64,000 nt of DNA, taken from NCBI RefSeq assembly GCF_041359055.1, contig NZ_JBGJKZ010000001.1, forward strand, positions 558,001-622,000, read 5' to 3'. Both the position numbers and the translations under genes were made by a program. Below, piece after piece: positions 52,270-59,283 of this stretch. Every line of letters starts with the position of its first letter. Positions within the stretch are counted from its first letter, which is position 1. The notes beneath the pieces are model-generated. The model made no database searches, had not been told where the DNA came from, and was given only the letters and a program-made list of their open reading frames with translations. This DNA is from Paenalcaligenes hominis_A. GTDB taxonomy: Bacteria > Pseudomonadota > Gammaproteobacteria > Burkholderiales > Burkholderiaceae_B.

Positions 52270-53136
52270 TTAAGCTGTCGCACGTTGCTCTAGCTTGTCG
52301 GCGAGGGTAGTGGATTGAGTAGACTGGGCTTGTGTGTGGGCTTCAGGGTAAAACTCTTCGATGACTTCTAAGGCTTCGTCTTCACTGTCCTCAAAAGCCC
52401 CATTGGCAAATCCCTGTCGTGCTGCTTTATCTAAAGCCGCTTGGTCGTAGCCAGCGCTGAGGCGTTGTTGGTACAAGGCTTGGGCTTCTTGTATGGCCTC
52501 TTCTAGGCTCAGTCCTTCTCGGATGGTCATGTCCACGTAGTAAATGGCAGACCTAAAGCTTTGGGTGGTGCTTTTGCCTCGTAGTTTGAGTTCTAAAGGC
52601 ATACACGCTAATAAGCCACCGGATACCGCATGGTAGTAATGCAGTCGTGCCGCAAGGGTACGAATGCTGTTAAAGCCCGTGGTTCTAAAGATGAAGGTTC
52701 CCATTTCATCGTCTTGATCAATCACGACGTTCAAGCGTCCGTAGGGCTTACAGTAACCGCTTTGCCCAAACTCACATTGGTCAGGAGCAGGGCAGGCCAG
52801 AGACTGCATACCGCCTTGTGTAACACGTTTACAAGCCTCACCATTACCTACACAAAGCGGTCGGCCTGATGTGCGGTCAAATAGGCTGTATTCGGCTCGT
52901 AGATTGAGGTCTGGCTCGTTAAAGAGCAGACGTATAGGGATAGAACGTAGCTTGTCTTCCCCGTTGCGTAAGGCACTATCTAAAGGGTGAGGTATCCAGC
53001 CGTCTTTGGTTTGTACTTGGCTGGTGATAGTGAACTGATCGTCTTTGATGGGCAGACGTTTGCCGTTTTTTTCTACCACACGACCAATGGCAATACGACC
53101 TAAGGTCGGTGGGGTAATCATTAATCCTTTAATCAT
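52270..53136 (-). CDS. Cys-rich putative metal-binding protein of recombination module
   Basis: This 288-residue cytoplasmic protein has a cluster of cysteines in the middle (CVGNGEACKRV, LACPAPDQCEFGQSGYCKPY) that could hold zinc or an Fe-S cluster. The later segment TFIFRTTGFNSIRTLAARLH and an acidic, Gln/Thr-rich tail follow. Proteins like this are usually annotated as 'hydrolase or metal-binding protein' and lie beside YqaJ exonucleases in integrative elements, as here. A role with the exonuclease, perhaps like a single-strand annealing or directionality factor, is possible but not shown. Confidence 0.65.
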   Translation of the reverse strand: MIKGLMITPPTLGRIAIGRVVEKNGKRLPIKDDQFTITSQVQTKDGWIPHPLDSALRNGEDKLRSIPIRLLFNEPDLNLRAEYSLFDRTSGRPLCVGNGEACKRVTQGGMQSLACPAPDQCEFGQSGYCKPYGRLNVVIDQDDEMGTFIFRTTGFNSIRTLAARLHYYHAVSGGLLACMPLELKLRGKSTTQSFRSAIYYVDMTIREGLSLEEAIQEAQALYQQRLSAGYDQAALDKAARQGFANGAFEDSEDEALEVIEEFYPEAHTQAQSTQSTTLADKLEQRATA

Positions 53137-53157
53137 GATGTCGTCCTTATAAAACGT

Positions 53158-53192
53158 AAAAAAGCCAGCCTGTCAGTGACGACGGGCTGGCT
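53158..53192 (-). terminator. Hairpin with T-run just before the next ribosome site
   Basis: On the minus strand AGCCAGCC pairs with GGCTGGCT and is followed by TTTTTTACG, then TAAGGA and the start of the Cys-rich protein at 53136. Confidence 0.72.
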
Positions 53193-53214
53193 ATATGCTG
53201 TGATGAAATAGGCT

Positions 53215-54216
53215 TTAGGCTTGGATTAAAAAACGACGGCTACCACTGCGAGTCATGCTGTATTGGTGTAGTAGCTCAGGGTGATCCGCTAAGAGACGTT
53301 TGGTGTCTAAAGTAACGCTGTCTTTGCTGCGTTTCCATGTTACCGAGCCTGTCTCAAACAGCGCTTTGCTGGCATCGCCCATTTGCTCTTGGATTTGTTG
53401 TTTGAGTTGCTCTTCACGTTGTTTCAGTTGATCGGCCTGTTGACGAATGGCAATCAGATCTCCGAACAAGGCTGACTTGCTGCTGTCTTGGCTCCAGTCT
53501 AGCTCCTCGCTGTTATCGTGAGGGTATAAGGCTTGGAGGGCTTTAGCGGCTGACTCTGAGCCATCCGCAGGTGGCGGGGTGTCGGTTTGTACGTAATGCC
53601 AAAATTTGGCTTCTAGTTCAATCAAGCGAGCAATCACAGCATCGTCTCGGTAGATGCGATGGATCTGTAGGTCTTGTCCGCAGATCAAGACCGCTACGTC
53701 GGCGGCGTGTTTACCTGTGACGGCTAACTGATGCTGGACTTGGATTTGTACATATTCAGGTACGCCATCTCGCCAGTGTCTCGCACCAAATTCGCCTGCG
53801 GTTTTACACTCTAAAATATCCACCTCAGCCGTGCCGACCACTTCACGATCAATGTTCGCTAGCATCCAAGGGTGGTCAGGGTGCTGTAGGACGGCATTGA
53901 CACGGCGTACCCGATGGCCTGTGTGAGTTTGGTATTGCTTGGCAACTAGGGGCTCAAGCTGTGTACCCCAGTGCATCGGTGCATAACCAATGCTGCTCTC
54001 TTCTTTTTGAAAGGCGCTATCTCGTCCCGTTTTAACCATCCACAGTTCAAGCGGTGATTGGTATGGATTTAAGCCGATGGCGGTGGCTGCATCCGAGCTA
54101 CCAATGCCTTGTTTACGGACACTGAGCCATTCTGAGTGATCAAGGGTTTTGGTATCCACTAAGCGTAGAGCAGGACGATAGGTAGGACGTGGTTGGGGTA
54201 AGGATTGGGTTTGCAT
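53215..54216 (-). CDS. YqaJ-family viral recombinase/exonuclease
   Basis: This 333-residue protein has the lambda-exonuclease-like YqaJ domain: WLSVRKQGIGSSDAATAIGL near residue 28, NPYQSPLELW, and the catalytic PD-(D/E)xK strand AEVDILECKT, followed by VQIQVQHQLAVTG. The C-terminal third contains a coiled coil (QQADQLKQREEQLKQQIQEQ). Such exonucleases chew DNA ends for single-strand annealing recombination in phages and integrative elements. It is the second gene of the minus-strand module. Confidence 0.88.
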   Translation of the reverse strand: MQTQSLPQPRPTYRPALRLVDTKTLDHSEWLSVRKQGIGSSDAATAIGLNPYQSPLELWMVKTGRDSAFQKEESSIGYAPMHWGTQLEPLVAKQYQTHTGHRVRRVNAVLQHPDHPWMLANIDREVVGTAEVDILECKTAGEFGARHWRDGVPEYVQIQVQHQLAVTGKHAADVAVLICGQDLQIHRIYRDDAVIARLIELEAKFWHYVQTDTPPPADGSESAAKALQALYPHDNSEELDWSQDSSKSALFGDLIAIRQQADQLKQREEQLKQQIQEQMGDASKALFETGSVTWKRSKDSVTLDTKRLLADHPELLHQYSMTRSGSRRFLIQA

Positions 54217-54236
54217 GATGGACTCCTAAAAGGCGT

Positions 54237-54263
54237 AAAAAAACCCGATGCAATCACATCGGG
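54237..54263 (-). terminator. Hairpin with T-run just before the yqaJ ribosome site
   Basis: On the minus strand CCCGATG pairs with CATCGGG and is followed by TTTTTTTACGCC, then TTAGGAG and the yqaJ ATG at 54216. Confidence 0.75.
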
Positions 54264-54303
54264 CTAATCAATAAGAAAAGGGGCAAGACAGTTCTTTAGG
54301 CTG

Positions 54304-54654
54304 TTAATGATCCGAGTTGGCGACATAACTAAAGCTATACCCACAATCAAGGCATTCGTAGTTATCAAACACGGTTTGATCAAGGGCGTCACCAAACGCT
54401 GCACCTGCGGCACAACCTGCTACACCACCGACTAACCCACCTATCACCGCACTGAGAACGGTTTGAGGGGAAGGGCTTTTGTCTGAGAGGTTTTGAATGG
54501 CAAACGAAGCCCCTGTAGCCGCTCCGGTCGCCGCACTACTGATCGCTGAACCAAAACCCGCCACTGCGCCTATACCTGCGCCAATTTTGCGACCTGTGTG
54601 TTTAGTGAGCACTCGCTTAGAGAGGCAACGTGGGCACTCATGAACAAATGACAT
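54304..54654 (-). CDS. Zinc-ribbon and glycine-zipper small membrane protein
   Basis: The ATG at 54654 follows AAGGAG. The 116-residue protein has split zinc-ribbon cysteine pairs at its two ends (CPRCLSKRV near residue 7 and CLDCGYSF near 105). Between them lie two Gly/Ala-rich segments (IGAGIGAVAGFGSAISSAAT and AVIGGLVGGVAGCAAGAAFG) that look like glycine-zipper membrane helices. Small proteins of this layout occur on plasmids and integrative elements and have no known function. Confidence 0.6.
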   Translation of the reverse strand: MSFVHECPRCLSKRVLTKHTGRKIGAGIGAVAGFGSAISSAATGAATGASFAIQNLSDKSPSPQTVLSAVIGGLVGGVAGCAAGAAFGDALDQTVFDNYECLDCGYSFSYVANSDH

Positions 54655-54673
54655 ACTGATCTCCTTAGAAAAC

Positions 54674-54698
54674 AAAAAGGCAGAGCCAATGCTCTGCC
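54674..54698 (-). terminator. Hairpin with T-run just before the zinc-ribbon gene
   Basis: On the minus strand GGCAGAGC-ATTG-GCTCTGCC is followed by TTTTTGTTTTC, then TAAGGAG and the ATG at 54654. No gene lies close upstream on this strand, so here the hairpin is not simply the end of a preceding gene and may act as a leader attenuator. Confidence 0.72.
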
Positions 54699-54837
54699 GG
54701 GTTCACTAGGGTGATATAGGTATGAAAAAATCTGTAATACAAATAAATATTATTATGATTTGTATTTTTTAATTTCAAAGTCTAATAGTTTTGTGCTAAT
54801 TTGCCTAATTCATCTTTATGTTTTCTAGGAGAGTCAT

Positions 54838-55173
54838 GTGTCTGAAGTGAAGCGTGTTGACCATGAGTTGGCTGAAGCTGTAATTGCCGAACTAAGTAAA
54901 AAGAAAAATAAGTCTGGGCTAAACAACTATTTGCTGGAGGTGCATCCAGTGAGAGATGTGGTTAGTGATCAAAATTATAAAATTTACCGAAGTCTCATGA
55001 AGGACTTAATAAAAATTCATGAACTGCTACAAGAAAAAGCAAGAATTGAACGAGCCGTAGAGGATAAATTCATGAATTTATTAAAGGGTGAAAAAAATTT
55101 GGTTAAGTTATTTGAGGATATCGCTGCGAGTAAAGCCCTTGCGAATGATAAGGATAACAGTACAGCAAGCTAG
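54838..55173 (+). CDS. Hypothetical protein with coiled coil
   Basis: This 111-residue protein starts with GTG after AGGAGAG. It is rich in charged residues and predicted to be mostly helical, with a probable coiled coil around residues 50-90 (MKDLIKIHELLQEKARIERA). No family is recognised. It is the only plus-strand gene in the right part of the island and is followed by a terminator that it shares with the convergent integrase. Confidence 0.6.
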   Translation: MSEVKRVDHELAEAVIAELSKKKNKSGLNNYLLEVHPVRDVVSDQNYKIYRSLMKDLIKIHELLQEKARIERAVEDKFMNLLKGEKNLVKLFEDIAASKALANDKDNSTAS

Positions 55174-55201
55174 CTAAGAGATAGGCTAGATAAAGGAAAA
55201 A

Positions 55202-55231
55202 AAAAAGGCAGTTCGAACACTGCCTTTTTTG
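55202..55231. terminator. Bidirectional terminator between hypothetical gene and integrase
   Basis: AAAAGGCAGT-TCGAAC-ACTGCCTTTT has A and T runs on both sides. Confidence 0.8.
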
Positions 55232-55249
55232 AAGGGTATTGAGAGAGCG

Positions 55250-56503
55250 TTATTTGTCTTGTCGATTAAACTCAAAGGGGCTTACGTAATGATTCTTATT
55301 CGCATCTATGTAATCAGCCCACCATTGCATCATTTGTTTGCGTTCTTCTAGGTGTTCTGCTTTATGAATGTAGGCGGCTCGTACTGAATTACGTTCTTGG
55401 TGGCTCATTTGGCGCTCTATACCATCTTTAGACCAATGGCCTGACTCGATGAGGGCGCTACAAGCCATAGCCCTAAAGCCGTGCCCGCAGAGTTCTGTCT
55501 TGGTGTCATAGCCCATATTGCTTAGTGCTTTATTGACTGTGTTTTCACTCATGGGCTTATTGGCATTGTGATCACCTATAAAAATCAGCTCATGCTTACC
55601 ACTGTAGAAATGAATTGCTTTCAGCAGGTCTAAAGCTTGTCGGCTTAAAGGAACGATATGGACAGTACGCATTTTTGAGCCACGGTTTGAGTATTTTACG
55701 CCTTCGATGGGTTGGCGTTCTGCAGGTATAGTCCAGATGGCTTTATCAAAGTCGATTTCTGACCAACGAGCAAATCGCATTTCACTGGAGCGCACAAAGG
55801 TGAGCAGCGCAAATCGGATGGCGTACTGAGTTAGGATTCTGCCTTGGTGTTTTTCTATACGCTGTAGTAGGGAGGGTAACTGGTCGAGATCAAGCGCAGG
55901 GCGGTGTTGGGTTTTCTTAACGCTTAGCGCCCCCGATAACTCTTGCGCAGGATTGTAATGAATCAAGCCGTTTTGCACTGCGAAGCGCATAATAGCAGTG
56001 ACTCGTTGCTGTAGGCGAGTGGCTGTATCGTAGTTGCCTGCTTTGTCGACTCGTTTGATGGGTGCCAGAAGTTGGGGAGTGTTAAGTTCACTAACTTGCT
56101 TGTTGCCTATATAGGGGAAAATATCTTTCTCTAATGAACGTAAAACGCGAGCGCGATGGTCTGCTGTCCATGTTTTATTAGCGGCGTGCCATTGTCGTGC
56201 TATGAATTCAAAGGTGGTTTCAGGAGCGGACTCCAAGGCAACCTCTTTTTTTAGATCATTGGGGTCAATGCCTTTGGCAAGGTTAGCTTTGGCTTCGCTT
56301 CGTGCCTCTCGCGCTTCAGCTATTGAGATGAGTGGGTATACGCCAAGAGCTAGTGTTTTTTGTTGTCTCTGAAAGCGGTAGTTAAGTCGCCAATACTTAG
56401 AGCCATTAGGATTTACTAAAAGATACATGCCTTCACCATCGGTGAGTTTGTAAGCTTTAGTTTTAGGTTTAGCGTTTTTAACTTGTGTATTGGTGAGAGC
56501 CAT
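55250..56503 (-). CDS. int: P4-family tyrosine integrase
   Basis: This 417-residue recombinase has the DUF4102 arm-binding domain (VKNAKPKTKAYKLTDGEGMY, LALGVYPLISIAEAREAR), a SAM-like core-binding domain and the catalytic domain. The catalytic residues are visible: Arg in VRSSEMRFARW, the HGFR box in LCGHGFRAMACSAL, the second His in RQMSHQERNSVRAAYIH and its nucleophile Tyr. The tail EERKQMMQWWADYI is typical of P4 integrases. It inserts at the 3' end of the adjacent tRNA-Leu, and repeats that suit arm-type sites lie in its upstream region and at the other island end. Confidence 0.95.
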   Translation of the reverse strand: MALTNTQVKNAKPKTKAYKLTDGEGMYLLVNPNGSKYWRLNYRFQRQQKTLALGVYPLISIAEAREARSEAKANLAKGIDPNDLKKEVALESAPETTFEFIARQWHAANKTWTADHRARVLRSLEKDIFPYIGNKQVSELNTPQLLAPIKRVDKAGNYDTATRLQQRVTAIMRFAVQNGLIHYNPAQELSGALSVKKTQHRPALDLDQLPSLLQRIEKHQGRILTQYAIRFALLTFVRSSEMRFARWSEIDFDKAIWTIPAERQPIEGVKYSNRGSKMRTVHIVPLSRQALDLLKAIHFYSGKHELIFIGDHNANKPMSENTVNKALSNMGYDTKTELCGHGFRAMACSALIESGHWSKDGIERQMSHQERNSVRAAYIHKAEHLEERKQMMQWWADYIDANKNHYVSPFEFNRQDK

Positions 56504-56516
56504 ATTCGATCCTTAA

Positions 56517-56569
56517 TTGTTGGTACAAATTTCTATCGAACCAGCTTATACCAACAAATGTACCAACAA
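56517..56569. promoter_or_regulatory. Putative integrase arm-type sites, right end
   Basis: An exact copy of the 21-bp left-end sequence lies at 56549-56569 (two TACCAACAA units). An inverted unit (TTGTTGGTACA) lies at 56517-56527, right in front of the integrase start. Binding here could also autoregulate the integrase. Confidence 0.6.
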
Positions 56570-56673
56570 AAATCGCTTGATGTGGATGGACTTCAGTTGA
56601 CCTCGGTAGACTTTCAAAATTGATCGAAGCTCTGAAAACCGCATGAATAGTGGCTTTAACAATCAAAAGACGA

Positions 56674-56735
56674 AAAAAAAGACCGCATTTGCGGTCTGTT
56701 TTTTATGCTAATGGTGCCCGAGGCCGGAATCGAAC
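56674..56735. repeat. attR: 62-bp direct repeat within tRNA-Leu
   Basis: It is the right copy of the island boundary repeat. It spans the tRNA terminator hairpin (AGACCGCA/TGCGGTCT with flanking A8 and T6) and the last 24 bases of the tRNA. The hairpin followed by Ts on the minus strand is also the tRNA's intrinsic terminator. Confidence 0.92.
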
Positions 56736-56796
56736 CGGCACCCCTCTCGGGATCGGATTTTGAGTCCGACGCGTCTACCAATTCCACCACTCGGGC
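56712..56796 (-). tRNA. leuX: tRNA-Leu (anticodon CAA)
   Basis: The 85-base gene reads GCCCGAG at the 5' end and CTCGGGC-A-CCA at the 3' end. The anticodon stem TCGGA/TCCGA encloses the loop CTCAAAA (anticodon CAA at + strand 56760-56762). The class II variable arm and the T-loop GGTTCGATTCC are visible, and CCA is encoded. It is the integration target of the island and is restored intact by the element's att copy. The symbol leuX is used by analogy with tRNA-Leu(CAA). Confidence 0.95.
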
Positions 56797-56979
56797 ACGA
56801 GCTATCTGGTAGCAGCAAAAATAAATTATAGAGGGAGCAGAGCAGATACGCAAGCAATTTTTCAAAAGCTAAAGACACAGAGTTTATTTGTCTAAGTCTA
56901 GGTGATAACTCATGGCAGAGTTCTGAGTCTGGGTGTCATAATCAAACCCTTAATAAGTGTTTAAATAAGCGAGCTTGGT

Positions 56980-57432
56980 ATGCAGATTTGGGTGGATGCG
57001 GATGCGTGTCCGGTGGTCATTAAAGATATTTTGTATCGAGGCGCGCAGCGCTGGCAGTGCAAAGTGTGCTTAGTGGCGAATCAGGCGTTGCGTACGCCGC
57101 CTTCGCCATGGATACGTGCGGTTCAGGTGCAACGTGGGTTTGATGTGGCTGATGATTATATTGTGGCGCAGGCCCAAGCAGGCGATATAGCGATTACAGG
57201 CGATATTCCACTGGCTGCACAGTTAGTTGAAAAAGCAGTCCATGTGCTCAGCCCACGGGGGGAGCGTTTTACAACGGATACCATCAGAGAGCGCTTAACA
57301 ATGCGAAATGTCATGGAGGAGTTGCGCGGCTTGGGTGTAGAGGTAGGAGGGCCAGCAGCCTTGTCACAAAGCGATAGAAAGGAGTTTGCCAATGCGTTTG
57401 ATACGCTGATGCAAAAATTGAGTCGGGCATAA
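56980..57432 (+). CDS. yaiI: YaiI/YqxD-family (DUF188) protein
   Basis: This 150-residue protein has the family opening MQIWVDADACPVVIKDIL, then DDYIVAQAQAGDIAITGDIP and LSPRGERFTTDTIRERLTMR, with conserved acidic residues of a PIN-like nuclease fold. The family is widespread in bacteria and biochemically unstudied. It stands alone beside tRNA-Leu. Confidence 0.9.
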   Translation: MQIWVDADACPVVIKDILYRGAQRWQCKVCLVANQALRTPPSPWIRAVQVQRGFDVADDYIVAQAQAGDIAITGDIPLAAQLVEKAVHVLSPRGERFTTDTIRERLTMRNVMEELRGLGVEVGGPAALSQSDRKEFANAFDTLMQKLSRA

Positions 57433-57523
57433 TCCTCGAATAAGTGATAGTTTATGCCCACATGACTAGAAGCGGCTAAGAAGTTGGGTTACTCTTTTAG
57501 CTTGTATTAATAAGGAGTCTTTT

Positions 57524-57805
57524 ATGGCACAAGCAGCCGCAAGTCACATTTTAGTAGAAACAGAAGCCCGCGCTCAGGAATTAAAAAGCGCCATTGAAGC
57601 AGGTGCCGATTTTGCGCAACTGGCTCAGCAAAACTCTAGCTGCCCCTCCGCCCACCAAGGCGGGGCATTAGGAACATTTGGTCGTGGTCAAATGGTGCCT
57701 GAGTTTGATGAGGTGGTATTTACAGCGCCAGTAGGCGTGGTTCAAGGCCCTGTTAAAACCCAGTTTGGCTATCATTTGGTTTTGGTTACAGAACGTAACG
57801 ACTAA
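57524..57805 (+). CDS. ppiC: Parvulin-type peptidyl-prolyl isomerase PpiC
   Basis: This 93-residue protein is a bare parvulin domain: ASHILVETEARAQELKSAIE, then FAQLAQQNSSCPSAHQGGAL, GTFGRGQMVPEFDEVVF and TQFGYHLVLVTE. It has no signal peptide, so it is cytoplasmic like E. coli PpiC. It speeds cis-trans isomerisation of proline bonds. An AAGGAG site precedes the ATG. Confidence 0.92.
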   Translation: MAQAAASHILVETEARAQELKSAIEAGADFAQLAQQNSSCPSAHQGGALGTFGRGQMVPEFDEVVFTAPVGVVQGPVKTQFGYHLVLVTERND

Positions 57806-57939
57806 TTCCTCGTGCTTTAGCAAAGTCGCAGCCGTTGCTATTACTAGTTAACGGCAGTGCAGGCTTTTTAGGGCGATGATATGGGCGTAGTCATTTATGG
57901 CAAAGTGCTTCTCTTAACGAGGTGTATTTTGCGCTAAGA

Positions 57940-59130
57940 CTACGCCCCTTTAACGCAAACCACTTGCTTTAGTACGTGCAAGACTTCCACTAAATCTTCT
58001 TGATTAGCCATCACTTCATCAATGTCTTTGTAAGCGCTCGGCAACTCGTCTAGTACGGCAGCATCTTTGCGGCACTCTACACCTTCTGTTTGCGCACGCA
58101 AATCCTCTACACTAAATTGCTTTCTGGCTTGGGTACGACTGAACTTACGGCCTGCACCATGAGCACACGAGCAGTAGGAATCAATATTCCCTTTACCGCG
58201 CACGATGTAACTACGTTGCCCCATGCTGCCGGGAATCACGCCTAAATCACCCTCTCTAGCTCGAATAGCCCCTTTGCGTGTCACCCAGAGCTTACGTCCA
58301 AAGTGTTCTTCTTGTTCGACGTAGTTATGATGGCAGTTAATGGCTTCCTGCGTGATTTGAAACGGTTTTTTTATGTGGCGGCGTAAGGCTGCAATGGTTT
58401 TAGCCATCATGACACGGCGGTTTTCAAAGGCGTAGTCTTGAGCCCATTGCACGGCTTCCACGTAATCATCAAAGTCGTCACTGTCATCAGGTAAATAAGC
58501 CAAGTCAGCATCCGGTAACTGAATACCAAACGCTTCCATGCGTTTTTTGGCTTTTTCTATGAAATAGCGTCCGATTAAATTACCAATACCGCGAGAGCCT
58601 GAGTGCAGCATCACCCATACGTCATCGTTTTGATCCAAGCATATCTCGATAAAATGATTGCCTGAACCTAAGGTACCAATTTGACGCTGAGCATTGTTTT
58701 TTTCTAGCAAGGGGTGTTTTGTTGTTAGTTGCTTTAGGCGTGCAGATAGCTCTGTATCGAACTTAGGCATATTTTTAGGCTTGTGTGTACCTGCTGGCCC
58801 CGCGCCCAGAGGTACATCGCGCTCAATTTGATGACGAATAGGTGCCAAATTATCAGGTAGGTCGGTGGCTTTAAGTGACAGGCGTACCGCATTAATACCG
58901 CAGCCTATGTCTACCCCTACTGCAGCTGGAATGACAGCATGATCCGTTGCAATAACACTTCCTACGGTGGCACCAATACCGACATGTACATCGGGCATGG
59001 CTACGACCCCATGAGAATGAACAAAAGGGAGCGTAGAGACGTTTTGTAGTTGGGCTAATGCGGCTGGGTCAATATCATTGGTCCAGATTTTAATGGGAGC
59101 CGACCCTTGGGTGTGAATAACGTGTTTCAT
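57940..59130 (-). CDS. rtcB: RtcB-family RNA-splicing ligase
   Basis: The ATG at 59130 gives a 396-residue protein that begins like other RtcB proteins, whereas the open frame to 59343 would add an unrelated tail overlapping htpG. Metal-site motifs are visible: VHVGIGATVGSV, VDIGCGINAVRL (Cys ligand), GSGNHFIE and LHSGSRGIG. SCAHGAGRKFSR carries the histidine that takes GMP. It joins RNA ends with 2',3'-cyclic phosphate to 5'-OH ends. No rtcA or rtcR lies beside it, so its control differs from the E. coli operon. Confidence 0.9.
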   Translation of the reverse strand: MKHVIHTQGSAPIKIWTNDIDPAALAQLQNVSTLPFVHSHGVVAMPDVHVGIGATVGSVIATDHAVIPAAVGVDIGCGINAVRLSLKATDLPDNLAPIRHQIERDVPLGAGPAGTHKPKNMPKFDTELSARLKQLTTKHPLLEKNNAQRQIGTLGSGNHFIEICLDQNDDVWVMLHSGSRGIGNLIGRYFIEKAKKRMEAFGIQLPDADLAYLPDDSDDFDDYVEAVQWAQDYAFENRRVMMAKTIAALRRHIKKPFQITQEAINCHHNYVEQEEHFGRKLWVTRKGAIRAREGDLGVIPGSMGQRSYIVRGKGNIDSYCSCAHGAGRKFSRTQARKQFSVEDLRAQTEGVECRKDAAVLDELPSAYKDIDEVMANQEDLVEVLHVLKQVVCVKGA

Positions 59131-59283
59131 GCTATCTATGATGGCATAAAGCGGGGGCCCATACCAAGTAAGGCCTTGGTAATGCAGGTTTTTTTGAGAA
59201 ATTGTGGATAGAGCTTGAATTTTTATCGAACGCACCCATCTATATGCATATTGATTAACTCTTCTCCTTATATGTGAACCGAC

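Larger units (their letters stand above)
31372..56735. mobile_element. Integrated genomic island at tRNA-Leu(CAA)
   Basis: The 25.4-kb segment is bounded by 62-bp direct repeats that differ at one base (31385 versus 56687). The repeats contain the last 24 bases of tRNA-Leu plus its terminator. A P4-family tyrosine integrase lies next to the right repeat and points inward from the intact tRNA. Cargo includes three YagK/YfjJ-type proteins, an AlpA-like regulator, a large helicase/methyltransferase/nuclease module and a YqaJ/RadC recombination module. No conjugation genes are seen, so it is a P4-like satellite or mobilisable island rather than a full ICE. Base composition of the left part is visibly more A+T-rich than the flanks. 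Confidence 0.9.

Noticed and set aside
31372..56735. Integrative conjugative element
   Set aside because: No relaxase, type IV secretion or coupling-protein genes are found between the att sites.
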